A stretch of 64,000 nucleotides of DNA from Allium sativum (GCA_030737875.1 CM060915.1:628434786-628498785); one strand, 5' to 3'; positions 10,861-22,600 are shown, counted from the first letter of the stretch. Notes: a model not told the origin generated them from the sequence alone. Made by a program: numbers and translations.

Positions 10861-12070
10861 TGTGAAAACCCGTAACTTCCCCGTAAAGGAAAAGTGTCGG
10901 ATAGTTCGAGAACAAGCCCCAACAAAACGCATATAAAAGAACATTTCATTGTATATTACAACAATACATCAGACCACAAGAATATACAGAGTATAAATGA
11001 ATATTACACAGAAATATCAGAGACGTGGAGGGGGAGGGTGTCGGAGGGAAGGCGACATGGCAGGGTGGGGTGGATGGTGACGGCGATCGCTCTGAAGGGT
11101 GGAGGCGGCGGAAAAAGTATGGGTGACGGGTTTTCTGTAATGAAGAGGGACGGGGGAAATGTTAGGGTTTTATAGTTTTTAATTTAATTCCTTTTTAAAT
11201 TCCATACATTTGACTTTCCATTTGAACTTCAAATCGAACCCACCGACTATCGTCCCTAGCTAATTACCCCCATCCCGAACACAATGGGATATGTATCGCA
11301 AGCTGATTCGATAGTTACAATCAGTTTCCGTTGAATTTACATTTAAATCATTATATTGAATTTTAAACGTACATTTCAAATTACCGGGGTCACATACGAA
11401 CTCGAAAAATTCCCGAAAAATATTTTCTAGCTTCGTATTGACGATACGGTCCTAACAAAACTAGTTTCATCGAATTCCGAGACCGTTGGAAAAATGGCCA
11501 TTTTCCAGTCGATTAAAATCAACTGAAACTGGTCAAACGCGTTTTCCTTTGCCACACTCACATATTGATTCGAAAAATTATGAAATTTGAAACCTAGCAA
11601 TAACTTTACACCATGGACCCAACAAAAGTGGTTTCGTCGAAATCCGAGGTCGTTTTCAAAATTTCTATTTTTAAGGGCCTGAATTCCATAGCGACTATTC
11701 AGAATTTTCAACTGGACATATCTTTTGATTCCCGCTATGAAAATTTGATTTTTCGGATTCGTTGGAAAGATGGTCACAATTAGATTCCATTATTTTTGGT
11801 TTCACTAAAATCCGGATTGTTTTGCACCCGGTACATTCAATTGAAGTTTGAAATCGAATTATCGAACTACCGCGCCATTTTCCATTCTATTTATAATTAT
11901 ATATAAATATTTATATTCTAACGACGACGTATATAATATATACGTTCGAATTATATTCAAAACAAATTTCTCGTCGATATTATTTAAAATTATCTATTTT
12001 AAATATTCAAAATTCGCTAAAATTGCCAAAATAAAAATTTTAAACTGGCCTAGATTTTCGGGTTGTTACA
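10861..12070 (-). repeat. Right (inverted) LTR arm of palindromic element (1210 bp)
   Basis: Near-perfect reverse complement of 8962-10170, including TATA/telo-box (11161-11174 region) and GC-rich leader. Only scattered substitutions separate the arms, for example in the leader near 11080-11092. The arms would form a very long foldback if transcribed through. Confidence 0.85.
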
Positions 12071-12573
12071 GAACTACTTTACGGTTGAAGTCTAATTGAA
12101 AATCAAACGATAGATACCATAATTTTATAAAATATTTTACATAACAAAAATAGTGATGTGTTGACAGTACTCATGTGTTGAGGTTAGTCATGTGTTGAAC
12201 GAAATATTTTAATAATAAAATTTGCATCTTTATCAATATGAAATAAAGGTTCATGTGTTGACAGTACTCATCCGTTGAGGTTAGTCATGTGTTGAACGAA
12301 ATATTTTGATAATAAGAAATATTTGAAACGAAATATTTGAAATAAGAAATATCTGAATAGGAAATATTTGAAAAAGAAATATTTGAAATAAGAAATATTT
12401 GAATAGGAAATATTTGAAAAAGAAATATTTGAAATAGAATATTTGAAAATAGAAATATATGAAGCAGTGTTGATTAGATTGACGCCATTTTGATGTGAAC
12501 GATACTTATATCGATTTTATTCATTTTAAAATGAATATTGAAAAGTGATTTCAAAATCGAATATTTTGAAATG

Positions 12574-12765
12574 GAATTAGATTTGAATTGAATAGAAAAC
12601 GAATTTGATTTGAATTGAATAGAAAACAAATTTGAATTTGAATTGAATATATAACGAATTAGATTTGATTTGAATAGAAAACGAATTTGATTTGAATTGA
12701 AAAGAAAACGAATTTGATTTGAATTGAATAGAAAATGAATTTGAATTTGAATTGAAGGGAAATGA
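12574..12765 (+). repeat. 27-bp minisatellite, A-left 3' LTR
   Basis: Same unit and position as 2256-2445, with substitutions such as GAAAAGAAAAC for GAATAGAAAAC. It is followed at 12930-13165 by the second U3-like module. Confidence 0.72.
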
Positions 12766-12929
12766 ATTTTTAGAACGAATTTTTAAGGAAGAATTCAATT
12801 TTGATTTGAATTGAAATGGAAGTTGAAATTGTTTTTGAAACGAATTTAAAAACTATTTATATAATTCGTTTCAAATAGAAATCGACGAAATATATCTCAT
12901 ATATATAATATATATAATATAATGGCCTG

Positions 12930-13165
12930 AATAGAATGCGCCGCGCCGGGGCAGTTCGCGAATTTCGACCATTAACTTCGAACGGACATTACGGGAGATC
13001 CGACCGTCGGATTCTCCTAAAACCGGAACCTTGGGTTCGTATCGGAAAGAGCTTTCTAACGAATATTAGAAATTTGAAATCTAACTGTTGGATTTGGAGA
13101 TACGTCCAAATCAAATTTGAAAAAGGTCGTTGTAAGTGCAGTTCGATGGCCGTTGATGGAAATCG
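12930..13165 (+). other. Second U3-like module, A-left 3' LTR
   Basis: Same module as 2600-2830, including the GGAGATCCGAC / GTCGGATTCTCC hairpin near 12994-13018. The rest of the LTR up to 15505 is collinear with LTR1 and holds the hairpin at 15049-15074 and the poly(A) region. Confidence 0.5.
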
Positions 13166-15505
13166 ACTGTACGGGCCTTGATAAAATTATTAAAAATAGT
13201 AATAATTTGTGTAAAATCATAAGAAATGATTTGGAAAAAATTGGGGTGAAAAACTCCATGTTTGAAAAGATAAAAATAGATTTTTATCAAAATGAACTAG
13301 TTTTGAACTAAAATTAAAACCCATTTTTTTTTAAATAAATAAATTGGATTTGAAATGGGTTTTAAATAGAATTGATTTGTGGTTTGTCGTGAACTGTGTT
13401 TTAAATGACATTAGTTCTTTAACCCAGTAAAAGGAGTTTTAATGAATCTGCAATTAGATTGAAATGTGAATAGATAATCTAAATTATCAAATTTAGAAAT
13501 TGGGCGAGAATGGAGTATCACCAGTTTTGCTCCAAAGCGATAGTTAAATCTTTAATTAAATTTGAACGTGAAATGGTAATAAATTTTACCGATAACACCA
13601 TGGTGTTAGATATGGAGTATTACCATTTTTGCTTCATGGGATGAATAGGTTGGGATTGGGAAGTAAAATAAATAATTACTTCGATGTGGTTCGCTAATCT
13701 CGACTAGTTTGGAAAACCATAAATTAGTTCGAAATGACATCCAAAGGAAGGTTAAAGTATAAATTTTAAAGAATTTATCTTGGATAAAATTAATGGGAAC
13801 CTTTCCCTTAGAATGTGATTTTGTGAATAAAAGAATATTCTGAATTGGAATGAGGCGTATGTTGAGTTTGTGTAACATTTGTTTTTAATATACGCGGGTT
13901 GTTTGGAAAGTCCGGGTTTATACCCATTCTGAATAACCGATTCGACGATATGTCGAAGATGAAGACGGTGGTTGAAGACCGGAAGTCTTCACATCGTTTG
14001 GGTGATTACTGATGATCTTGATTGGGCTGTACACCCAAGATGAGGGAATCAGTTGGTGGTCATCCAGACGTACTTGGAGATCGATGGATATGCGAGGAAA
14101 GTGCCTCCGGTTTCGTTCAGACCCAGAACGGACTTGTAAATGGATTGTGTGTCTGACATTGGATTTTATTCTGTGTTGATTGATTTCTATTAAATATACA
14201 TCTGTTTGGCGGCGGAGAATTTATTCTTTTGCTTAACGCCCTTCTCTGAGACGTACGAGCTCAGAGGTTGTATATCGATGGACATCAGTCGCATGGCATG
14301 AATTGCCTGTGTAGCACGCTAAGATGCAATGATCAAGGCTTCTGTTGAAAAGCAAAGTCTTGTGGTTGATGATCAAAGCACGGCCTACGTGGCAGCTTTG
14401 TGTATAGCGTGGATTCGCGAGCCTCACACCTCGGTATGAGTCAAAAACGGGATAAGGACCCAAGGAGTGCATGACGTTTCTTTCTAGCTATGGTGGTGTC
14501 AGTGACTTACCAGCCCTGACATTTATATCTATTTTTCACCTATGTGGTTGTTGGAATGCGAGGCGCCTCGATTATAGGTCTGTAAGGACCGGGAAACGTG
14601 TGTTCAAGAATAATTAATCCTCAAATGTAAGAGAGGACCGGCCTTGGAGGATCCAGGATTGCCCAGAGTGTGTAGTCCTGAGGCATTTGCTAGAGTGTCT
14701 CAAACGCGGAGAGGAGCTTGCCCATTTGCCTCGACTCATGACGGAATCCAATTTCCAATACGTGATATTGCGGTTTTAATTGTAGAACTAGTATGGCGAC
14801 ATAGTAGATGGTAGCTATGCCGCCTATGATTGATATTTATGATTGAAATTGTTTTGACACTATACACCTATAATAGTATCAAATAATGTGTTTTAAACGT
14901 ATCAAGCATGCTTTGGCTGTTATAAGGGAAAACCCTATCCTTCGGCTTGCGTTGCATTGTGTGATGGGACCTGGGTCTTATAACAGCTTCATATTTCTTT
15001 ATTTAGCATTGCGCTGTTTGTTCTATGCACTGGTATTCTTGGGAGGAAACCCGTTCCGTGTTATACGGCGTGGTCCCTTGATTTACCTAACTTTAAAACC
15101 AATATTAATAACTGTTTTAGTTCTCACACCAGTCACATGACTGACCTGGAGTTTATTGTTTTAACCTAAACTCTGGGTGCCCTTATTTTCCGCACGGGCA
15201 GCTAGTAGTTTTGGTTTTGCATATTTATATTCACAGGATCCTGGTTTACAGCTGGAACGATGCTCGGAAAGCTCTGTATCCGTATATCACCTTCAGTTGT
15301 GCTTTGTATTATTTTCCGCTGCTATGTAATTTATTGTAATCTCTGATATTTATCAAATGTAATTTACTCATTTATACTCTGTATATTCTTGTAATCTGAT
15401 GGAATTGTTGTAATAGCAATGAAATGTTCTTCCGTCTGCGTTCATTTGTGTGTTGTTCTCAAAGTATCCGCTCTTTCCTTCATGGGGAAGTTACGGGTTC
15501 TCACA

Positions 15506-15652
15506 CTGATGTAACATTATTATAATGTTTATAAAAGTCTTCTGTTATTTGTTCTGATGTGTTGTATGCCCAAAGTTAGCGTATTTGGGTTTTTGAACGG
15601 TCTTAGTTGATTTTGTGATCGATTAGGTCCGGGCGAAATCCGAGTCTTTACA
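15506..15652 (+). repeat. Tail of C-left 5' LTR
   Basis: Continues the host LTR after the A insertion (first pentamer CTGAT is the TSD copy) and ends AGTCTTTACA directly before GTTGGTATCAGAGC. The head of this LTR lies outside the window. The equivalent head in C-right ends with CTCTGAC at 53456 where A-right is inserted. Confidence 0.78.
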
Positions 15653-15779
15653 GTTGGTATCAGAGCTTTGGTTAATCCAAATCTTTGGGGTACAACTCGT
15701 TAGAACTGAACAAAGACTCGTCAGAGGTAGGATTAGAAATATCCTATAAAGGAATACTCATTAAAGATAGGATCAATAG
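15653..15779 (+). other. C-left internal region, 5' part with PBS
   Basis: PBS TGGTATCAGAGCTTTGG at 15655-15671, two nt after the LTR. The following sequence (ACTCGTTAGA and AGATAGGATCA boxes) resembles the start of the A internal region at 5255-5310. It is interrupted by B after AATAG (15775-15779). Confidence 0.85.
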
Positions 15780-16211
15780 TGTGAAAACCCGCAACTTCCC
15801 CGTAAAGGAAAGCGGCGGATAGTTCGAGAACAAGCCACAGCAGAACGCATACTGAAGAACATTTCATTGTATATTACAACAATGCATCAGATTACAAGAA
15901 TATACAGAGTATAAAAGAATATTACACAGAAATATCAGAGATTTAAATTACATTTAAATACATCGCAGCGGAAAATAATACAATACACAACTAGAAGAAG
16001 ATATACGGATACAAAGCTTTCCGGATATCGTTCCAGCTGTAAACCAGGATCCTGTGAATATAAATCTGCAAAACCCAAAACTACTAGCTGCCCGTGTCGA
16101 AAATAGGGGCACCCAGAGTTTAGGTTAAAACAATAAACTCCAGGTCAGTCATGTGACTGGTGTGAGAACTAAAACAGTTAATCTTTATTTTTAAAGTTAG
16201 GTAAACCAAGG

Positions 16212-16238
16212 GACCACGCCGTATAACATGGAACGGGT
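16212..16238 (-). ncRNA. Conserved U5 hairpin element (B 3' LTR)
   Basis: Minus-strand ACCCG-TT-CCAT-GTTAT-ACGG-CGTGGT: one substitution (CCAT for CCGT) breaks a pair relative to the 5' LTR copy at 25003-25029, which keeps CCGT/ACGG. Confidence 0.4.
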
Positions 16239-17939
16239 TTCCTCCCAAGAATACCAGTGTATAAAACAAACAGCGCAATGCTAAATAAAGAAAAATGAAG
16301 CTGTTATAAGACCCAGGTCCCATCACACAATGCAACGCAGCCGAGGATAGGGTTTTCCCTTATAACAGCCAAAGAATGCTTGATACGTTTAAAACAAATC
16401 ATTTGATACTATTATAAGTGCATAGTGTATAAAACACTTCAAATCATAAGTATCAATCATAGACGGCATGGGTACCATATATCATGTCGCCATACTAGTT
16501 CTACAATTAAAACCGCAATTGTCACGTATTTGAAAATTGGATTTCCATCTATGAACCGAGGCAAAAGATAGTCCTCAACCGATTCGAGACAATCTAGCCT
16601 ACCAAGTCTCAGGAACAGCCGCAACTGCCCCTTGGAGCGACAGGGCCGGTCCACCGATGTGGATTATTATGCCTGAACAATACGTCTCCCCGCCCTTTGG
16701 GGCGCAAACGAGCCAACGAATGACTCCATCGGACCCGGATCGTCCGATCAAACCGAGGCGCCTCGCAACAGCAACAACCACATAAGTCAAACTCGTCAGG
16801 GCGTGTAAAACCACTGACGCCACTTTTAGCTAGAAAGAAACGCAAGTCCTCCCTGAGGTCCGTCTCCCGTTTTTGGTTCATACCGGGTGTGAAACACGCG
16901 AGGTAAACGTTACACAAAGCTACGCCACAAAGGCCGTGCTTTGATCATCACCACAAGACTTTGCTTTTCAACAGAAGCCTCGATCAATTGCCACTTAGGC
17001 ATGCCACACAGGCAATTCACTCCATGCGTTTGATATCCATCAATATATAACCCCTGAGCTCGTACGTCTCAGAGAAGGGCGTTAAGCAAGAGAATAAATT
17101 CTCCGCCGCCAAACAGATATATATTTAATAGAGATCAACCACACGGACTAAAATCCAATGTCAGACACACAGTCCATTTACGAGTTCGTTCTGGGTCTGA
17201 ACGAAACCGGAGGCACCTAGTACCCCGCATATCCATCGATCTCCAAGTACGTCTGGACGATCACCAACTGTTTCCATCTTCTTGGGTGTACAACCCAATC
17301 AAGATCATCAGTTATCACCCAAACGACGTGAAGACCTCCGGTCTTCGACCATCGTCTTCATCTTCGACTTATCGTCGTATCAGTTATTCAGAATGGGATA
17401 AACCCGGTCTTTCCGAATAACTCGCGTATATTTTAAATAAGTGTTACACAAACACAACATACGCCTCATTCCAATTCATCAGTCACTAACCGTAAATTAA
17501 TCAAGAGAATAATTCCCCAAATATTAACCCCGAAGGCCGAAACCAACATCAGATCAATATCCAGAAAACCATTCTGCTTAGCTAACCGACAGTTAGTTTC
17601 TAAATTTCACATTCAAAGGGAAAGGTTCCCCTTAATTTTATCAAAGATAAATTCTTGAATTTATTCTTTAATCTACTTTTGAATATCAATTCAAACTAGT
17701 CGGGATTAGCGAACCTTACCGAAGTAATCATTTGTTTTAATTTCCCAATCCCAACCTATTCATCCCATGAAGTAAAACTGGTAGTACTTCATATCTAACA
17801 CCACAGTGTTATCGGTAAATTCAATTACCATTTCACGTTCAAATCTAATTAAAGATTTAACTATCGCCTGGAGCAAAACTGGTGATACTCCATTTTCGAT
17901 CATTTCAATCTAATTAAAGATTCATTAAAACTCCACTTA

Positions 17940-18210
17940 GTTTTAATCTTCGACTGGGTTAAAGAATCAGTGTCATTTAAAACACGGTTCACGATAAACC
18001 CAAAATCACATTCCATTAATTATCGGGTTAAAGAACAAGTGTTATTTAAAACACTGTTCACGATAAACCCAAAAATCAATACCAATTCAATTCCAATTAA
18101 ATATCATTTAATTGGTACACTTCATTAAATCTAAATAAAAAGATTTAATCTTTTCTCAACTGGGTTCAAGAACAGTGTTAGTGAAGACACCATTCACGAC
18201 AAACCCAAAT
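17940..18210 (-). repeat. Three-copy GGGTT...AACCC module in B LTR
   Basis: Three diverged copies of a block with GGGTTAAAGAA (or GGGTTCAAGAA) at one end and CACGATAAACCC (or CACGACAAACCC) at the other, so each block has short inverted ends. Family A has a single copy (3052-3110). Also at 26730-27000. Confidence 0.6.
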
Positions 18211-19097
18211 CACATTTGATATTCAATATAAGGCTCTGAATAGAAAATATATCGGCTTATATTCAATATCAAATTCTACGATTAACAAATGTCGTATTGG
18301 AAATAACGATATAAATATTTCTTTCAAATTTCCATAACAACATCTGTATAATCACGAATTCCAACATCGAAATATTCCGAAGACAATTTCGATTCAAATC
18401 CACTCCAATGCAATCATTGGGAATTCTGGTTATTTTTAAAACCCTTTTCAAACTCAATTTATTTATTTAAAAATAAATAGAATTATAATTCTAGTTCAAA
18501 ACTAGTTCATTTCGATAAAAATCTATTTTTATCTTTTCAAATATGGAGTTTTTCATCCCAAATCTTCACAAATCATTTCTTATGATTTTACACAAATTAT
18601 TACTATTTTTAATAATTTTATCAAGGCCCGTACAGTCGATTTCCTTCAACGGCCATCGAACTGCACTTACAGCGACCTTTTTCGAATTTGATTTGGACGT
18701 AACTCCAAATCCAACCGTTAGATTTCAAATTTCTAATATTCGTTAGAAAGCTCTTTTCGATACGAACCCAACAGTTCCGGTTTTAGGAGAATCCGACGGT
18801 CGGATCTCCCGTAATGTCCGTTTGAAATAAATGGTCGAAATTCACGAACTGCCGCGGCGCGGCGCGTTCTATTCAGGCCATTATATTATATATATAATAT
18901 ATAATATATATTTCATCGATTTCTATTTAAAACGAATTTTATAAATCGTTTTAATTTCATTTCAAAAGCAATTTCAACTTCCATTTCAATTCAAATCAAA
19001 ATTGAATTCTTCTTTATAAATTCGTTTTAAAATTCATTTCTATTCAATTCAAATTTCAGTTCAATTTGAATTCATTTCAATTCGCTTTCAATTCCAT

Positions 19098-20115
19098 TTG
19101 AAATCGTTTCCAATTCAATTCATTTCGAAATTGTTTTCAATTCAATTCATTTCGAAATCGTTTTCAATTCATTTCAATTCGAAATCGTTTTCAATTCAAT
19201 TCATTTCGAAATCGTTTTCAATTCAATTCATTTCGAAATCGTTTTCAATTCAATTCATTTCGAAATCGTTTTCAATTCATTTCATTTCGAAATCGTTTTC
19301 AATTCAATTCATTTCGAAATCGTTTTCAATTCAATTCATTTCGAAATCGTTTTCAATTCAATTCATTTCGAAATCGTTTTCAATTCAATTCATTTCGAAA
19401 TCGTTTTCAATTCAATTCATTTCGAAATCGTTTTCAATTCAATTCATTTCGAAATCGTTTTCAATTCAATTCATTTCGAAATCGTTTTCAATTCAATTCA
19501 TTTCGAAATCGTTTTCAATTCAATTCATTTCGAAATCGTTTTCAATTCAATTCATTTCGAAATCGTTTTCAATTCAATTCATTTCGAAATCGTTTTCAAT
19601 TCAATTCATTTCGAAATCGTTTTCAATTCAATTCATTTCGAAATCGTTTTCAATTCATTTCATTTCGAAATCGTTTTCAATTCAGTTCATTTCGAAATCG
19701 TTTTCAATTCATTTCATTTCGAAATCGTTTTCAATTCAATTCATTTCGAAATCGTTTTAAATTCAATTCATTTCGAAATCGTTATAAAATCGATATAAAT
19801 ATCGATTCACGTCAAAATGGCGTCAATCTAATCAACACGGCTTCATAAATTTCTATTTCGAAATCGTTTTCAATTCAATTCATTTCGAAATCGTTTTCAA
19901 TTCAATTCATTTCGAAATCGTTTTCAATTCAATTCATTTCGAAATCGTTTTCAATTCATTTCATTTCGAAATCGTTTTTAATTCAATTCATTTCGAAATC
20001 GTTTTCAATTCATTTCATTTCGAAATCGTTTTCAATTCAATTCATTTCGAAATCGTTTTCAATTCAATTCATTTCGAAATCGTTTTCAATTCAATTCATT
20101 TCGAAATCGTTATAA
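19098..20115 (-). repeat. 27-bp minisatellite arrays, B 3' LTR
   Basis: About 25 units of TTCATTTCGAAATCGTTTTC plus AATTCAA (19098-19790), then a block of about 70 bp ending in TTTCTATT, then about ten more units (19855-20112) followed by the same 70-bp block again. The array plus its flank was therefore duplicated as one. The unit contains the palindrome ATTTCGAAAT. Because 27 is divisible by three and the unit has no stop in one frame, a long nine-residue-repeat frame appears; it is not evidence of a protein. Confidence 0.88.
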
Positions 20116-20237
20116 AATCGATATAAATATCGATTCACGTCAAAATGGCGTCAATCTAATCAACACGGCTTCATAAATTTCTATTTTTCAAATATTCTAT
20201 TTCAAATATTTCTTTTTCAAAATAGTTGTTATTATCA

Positions 20238-20600
20238 AAATATTTCGTTCAACACATGACCAATCTCAATGGATGAGTACTGTCAACACATGAACTTTTA
20301 TTTTATATCGATAAAGGTGTAAATTTTATTACTAAAATATTTCGTTCAACACATGACCAATCTCAATGGATGAGTACTGTCAACACATGAACTTTTATTT
20401 TATATCGATAAAGGTGTAAATTTTATTACTAAAATATTTCGTTCAACACATGACCAATCTCAATGGATGAGTACTGTCAACACATGAACTTTTATTTTAT
20501 ATCGATAAAGGTGTAAATTTTATTACTAAAATATTTCGTTCAACACATGACCAATCTCAATGGATGAGTACTGTCAACACATGAACTTTTATTTTATAAT
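20238..20600 (-). repeat. 97-bp tandem repeat, four copies, B 3' LTR
   Basis: TATTTCGTTCAACACATGAC recurs at 20241, 20338, 20435 and 20532, an exact 97-bp period, with copies almost identical. The fourth copy is cut short. Families A and the B ancestor have related, non-amplified text (for example 1860-1990). Also at 28950-29315. Confidence 0.88.
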
Positions 20601-21479
20601 ATTCTTTATTTTTCAAATTGGAATGAGGCCCAATCAATTACCATATAAAGTTAATTATATGGATTTTCATACAACACATGTATAATAGCATTGGAAAACA
20701 ATCAACCATCAACCAAAGTGCACTACACTGTATAAGCATCAAATATAGATATCTAACGCTTATAACAGCCTGTCAATCAATCGATCGACATATTCAATCA
20801 ATCAGGATGAGTGAACTTCAAATTTCATCCTAACACCCGTGTGGGGTTTCAAACAATCAAACACACATATTTTATTTGTGCTGTTGGGCGATGTGTAAAA
20901 TTTATCGTCCCAATCAATGTCCTTCAAATAGGTGTACATAAACAAACCGTCTGGTTTGTAAATGAATATTTTATTTTATTCACTTTCACTATATTCATAT
21001 TCACGTTAAAAATTATATTTTTAACGATAAAACATTTTATTCCAACATATGAATTTCTATTATTCATTTACACAATAAAATGATATTTTTATTTTCTAAC
21101 ATATTTTAGAAAATTTCGGCGGCATAACGGCACGATACTAGAAACGGGACGAGGCCTAGCCTTATCCCCGGTCTAGTGAAGGCCCACGCCATTCACACAT
21201 CAATCAAAATCACCAAACAACCAGATTCAAATCAAATCATATAACTAATCTATGCAACCAAACAAACAAGTCCATGGTCTGTGGACGATTGTGTCGGGTG
21301 CTACTAAGCACCGTCTGCATCCTAGTATATGTATATAAATAGAAATGAAATGGAAAGGTGAGAAATTCTCACAAATAGCTATCCTAGCTCCACGGCACTT
21401 CATTGATAGAAATCTTCATCGCTATCGCATCTTCGTCCTTTGTCGCTTTCATTGTCCGCTTTCACTACATATGTAAAAA

Positions 21480-21640
21480 TCATATTTTTACTTCGCTACA
21501 TATATAAAAATCGAATTTTTTTTCTTCATGTTCAATATATAAAAATCATATTTTTACTTCGATGTTCAATATATAAAAATCATATTTTTACTTCGATGTT
21601 CAATATATAAAAATCGAAATTTTTTTCTATTTAAAAATCT
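21480..21640 (-). repeat. Short array of GTAAAAAT-CAT-ATTTTTAC hairpin units in B LTR
   Basis: Repeats of TATAAAAATCATATTTTTAC followed by TTCG..TTCA: each core is a near-perfect inverted repeat. It is the B counterpart of the 33-bp array of family A. Also at 30185-30340. Confidence 0.6.
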
Positions 21641-21934
21641 CATCTTTCCCCTTTTTAAAATCTCATTTTTAAACTATGGTTTATATTTGATAGACAAAGA
21701 TGATTTTAATTCCAAATCAGAGGCAATTTTATTTTTAAGTCAAAGTCTATTTTATATTTTCTATTTGGAAGTATTTTATTTTTCCAAAACCGTCCTGTTT
21801 TATATTTTCAAAATCAATCCTAATTTTATTTTAAAACCTTTCTAACTTTATTTTCATAATGCTATATATATATATATATATAAAAAAAATGAAAATAAAA
21901 GCTGCCTTTATATTTATTCAAAACTGCATTTATA

Positions 21935-22190
21935 TATATAAAAAAACTACTTCATTTAAATATAAAAAAAACTACTGCATTTATATTATATAAAAAAACT
22001 ACTCCATTTAAATATAAAAAAAACTACTGCATTTATATTATATAAAAAAACTACTGCATTTAAATATATAAAAAAAAACTACTGCATTTAAATATATAAA
22101 AAAAAACTACTGCATTTAAATATATAAAAAAAAACTACTGCATTTAAATATATAAAAAAAACTACTGCATTTAAATATATAAAAAAACTC
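21935..22190 (-). repeat. About 28-bp A-rich tandem array, B 3' LTR
   Basis: About nine units of CTACTGCATTTAAATATATA followed by an A run of 6-9. It lies directly downstream (minus strand) of the putative splice donor, so it would be the first part of the leader intron. Also at 30640-30900, with slightly different A-run lengths. Confidence 0.8.
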
Positions 22191-22199
22191 ACAGCATCG

Positions 22200-22436
22200 T
22201 TATCTATGGAACGAGAAAAGCCTCATCGTTCCTTGCTCCAGCCCTAGGGCTTCTGAACGTACGCACCCCGAGGCATTAGCTGGCGATCCACGACCACCCC
22301 TCAACCGCCACGACCGCCCTCTGCCATCGCCAGCAAGACTGGCGAACTCGCGCGCCTGATTGGGCCTGGAACCCACTTCGAAGATCGCAACTTCAGGCAT
22401 GGAAACCGAGAACCTCGCGCTATTACTTCCGATCAT
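22200..22436 (-). other. 78-residue open frame in B leader (3' LTR copy)
   Basis: GC-rich leader segment with an open frame starting MIGSNSARFSVS and ending MRLFSFHR, just upstream of the GTGAGT donor at 22192. Both LTR copies keep it, differing at one residue (M or V near residue 13), but the LTRs are nearly identical anyway, so this is not proof of selection. No known domain is recognised. It could be a captured piece of host exon or chance; chance is more likely. Confidence 0.25.
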
Positions 22437-22600
22437 TCCTGCTTAGATTTGAAGCCTTTCTTTTTCTCTTTGATTTTTGTTTTATAAGAGGGATTTAATT
22501 TGAATCGGTTTGAGAGGATTTAAAGAATCCAAATGGAAGCTTTTCCGCCGATATCTGGTGCGAGCGGGTTTGACCACGAAAGAAAGAAATGGAGTTTGAC

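Larger units (their letters stand above)
8962..12070. mobile_element. Palindromic inverted-LTR element with 5-bp TSD
   Basis: Both outer ends are U3-type (TGTAATAACCCG at the left; its inverted counterpart ending TTGTTACA at the right). Two nearly identical 1.21-kb LTRs face each other around a 690-bp centre. Flanks are AAACT (8957-8961) and GAACT (12071-12075). The empty site in the other A LTRs (for example 1762-1782) reads ...AAATTAGAACTACTTT, so the pentamer was duplicated, with one later G-to-A change on the left. A normal LTR element has direct LTRs, with one U3 and one U5 outer end. Here integration used two U3 ends. LTR4 has the empty site, so the insertion postdates the A duplication. 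Confidence 0.9.
1..15505 (+). mobile_element. Family A giant-LTR retrotransposon, left copy (5' end off window)
   Basis: Order: partial 5' LTR (1-5176), PBS, 1040-bp noncoding internal region (5177-6216), PPT, 3' LTR (6217-15505). Removing the nested palindromic element and its TSD leaves a 3' LTR of about 6.17 kb, so the LTR is about six times longer than the internal region. No gag or pol can be read in any frame of the internal region. It is inserted in the tail of a family C LTR: the sequence after 15505 (CTGAT...) continues that LTR, and the same target pentamer (CTGAC) precedes the right-hand A copy at 53452-53456. PBS, PPT and LTR termini are those of Ty3/gypsy elements. It is non-autonomous. 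Confidence 0.88.
6217..15505 (+). repeat. 3' LTR of A-left, split by a nested palindromic element
   Basis: Starts TGTAATAACCCG after the PPT and ends TTCTCACA at 15505. Positions 8962-12070 are a later insertion. The remaining sequence is collinear with the other A LTRs. Variants shared with LTR4 (60655-64000) but not with LTR1 or LTR3 include TTCCTCGACTGC in the leader, ACCAGACGG and GAAGCAGTG. The splice acceptor TTTTGCAG of the other copies is TTTTGCAT here (near 15219). Confidence 0.9.

Noticed and set aside
8962..12070. Foldback or terminal-inverted-repeat DNA transposon
   Set aside because: The long inverted repeats are LTR sequence with U3, promoter, poly(A) tail and PBS start, and the TSD is 5 bp with TG..CA ends. 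No transposase-type terminal motif is needed.
12936..13311. Short frames around MKKVVVSAVRW / MRRAGAVREF in A LTRs
   Set aside because: They lie in the second U3-like module and are not kept as a coding unit. The reverse strand and the B copies give equally long frames.
19098..19760. 220-residue frame of a nine-residue repeat (FISKSFSIQ)
   Set aside because: It follows from a 27-bp minisatellite with no stop in one frame. Array length changes between LTRs and the frame breaks in the partner copy near 28280.
21840..22190. Origin or matrix-attachment region from the AT-rich 28-bp array
   Set aside because: AT richness alone is not evidence; the array is a simple slippage repeat inside an LTR.
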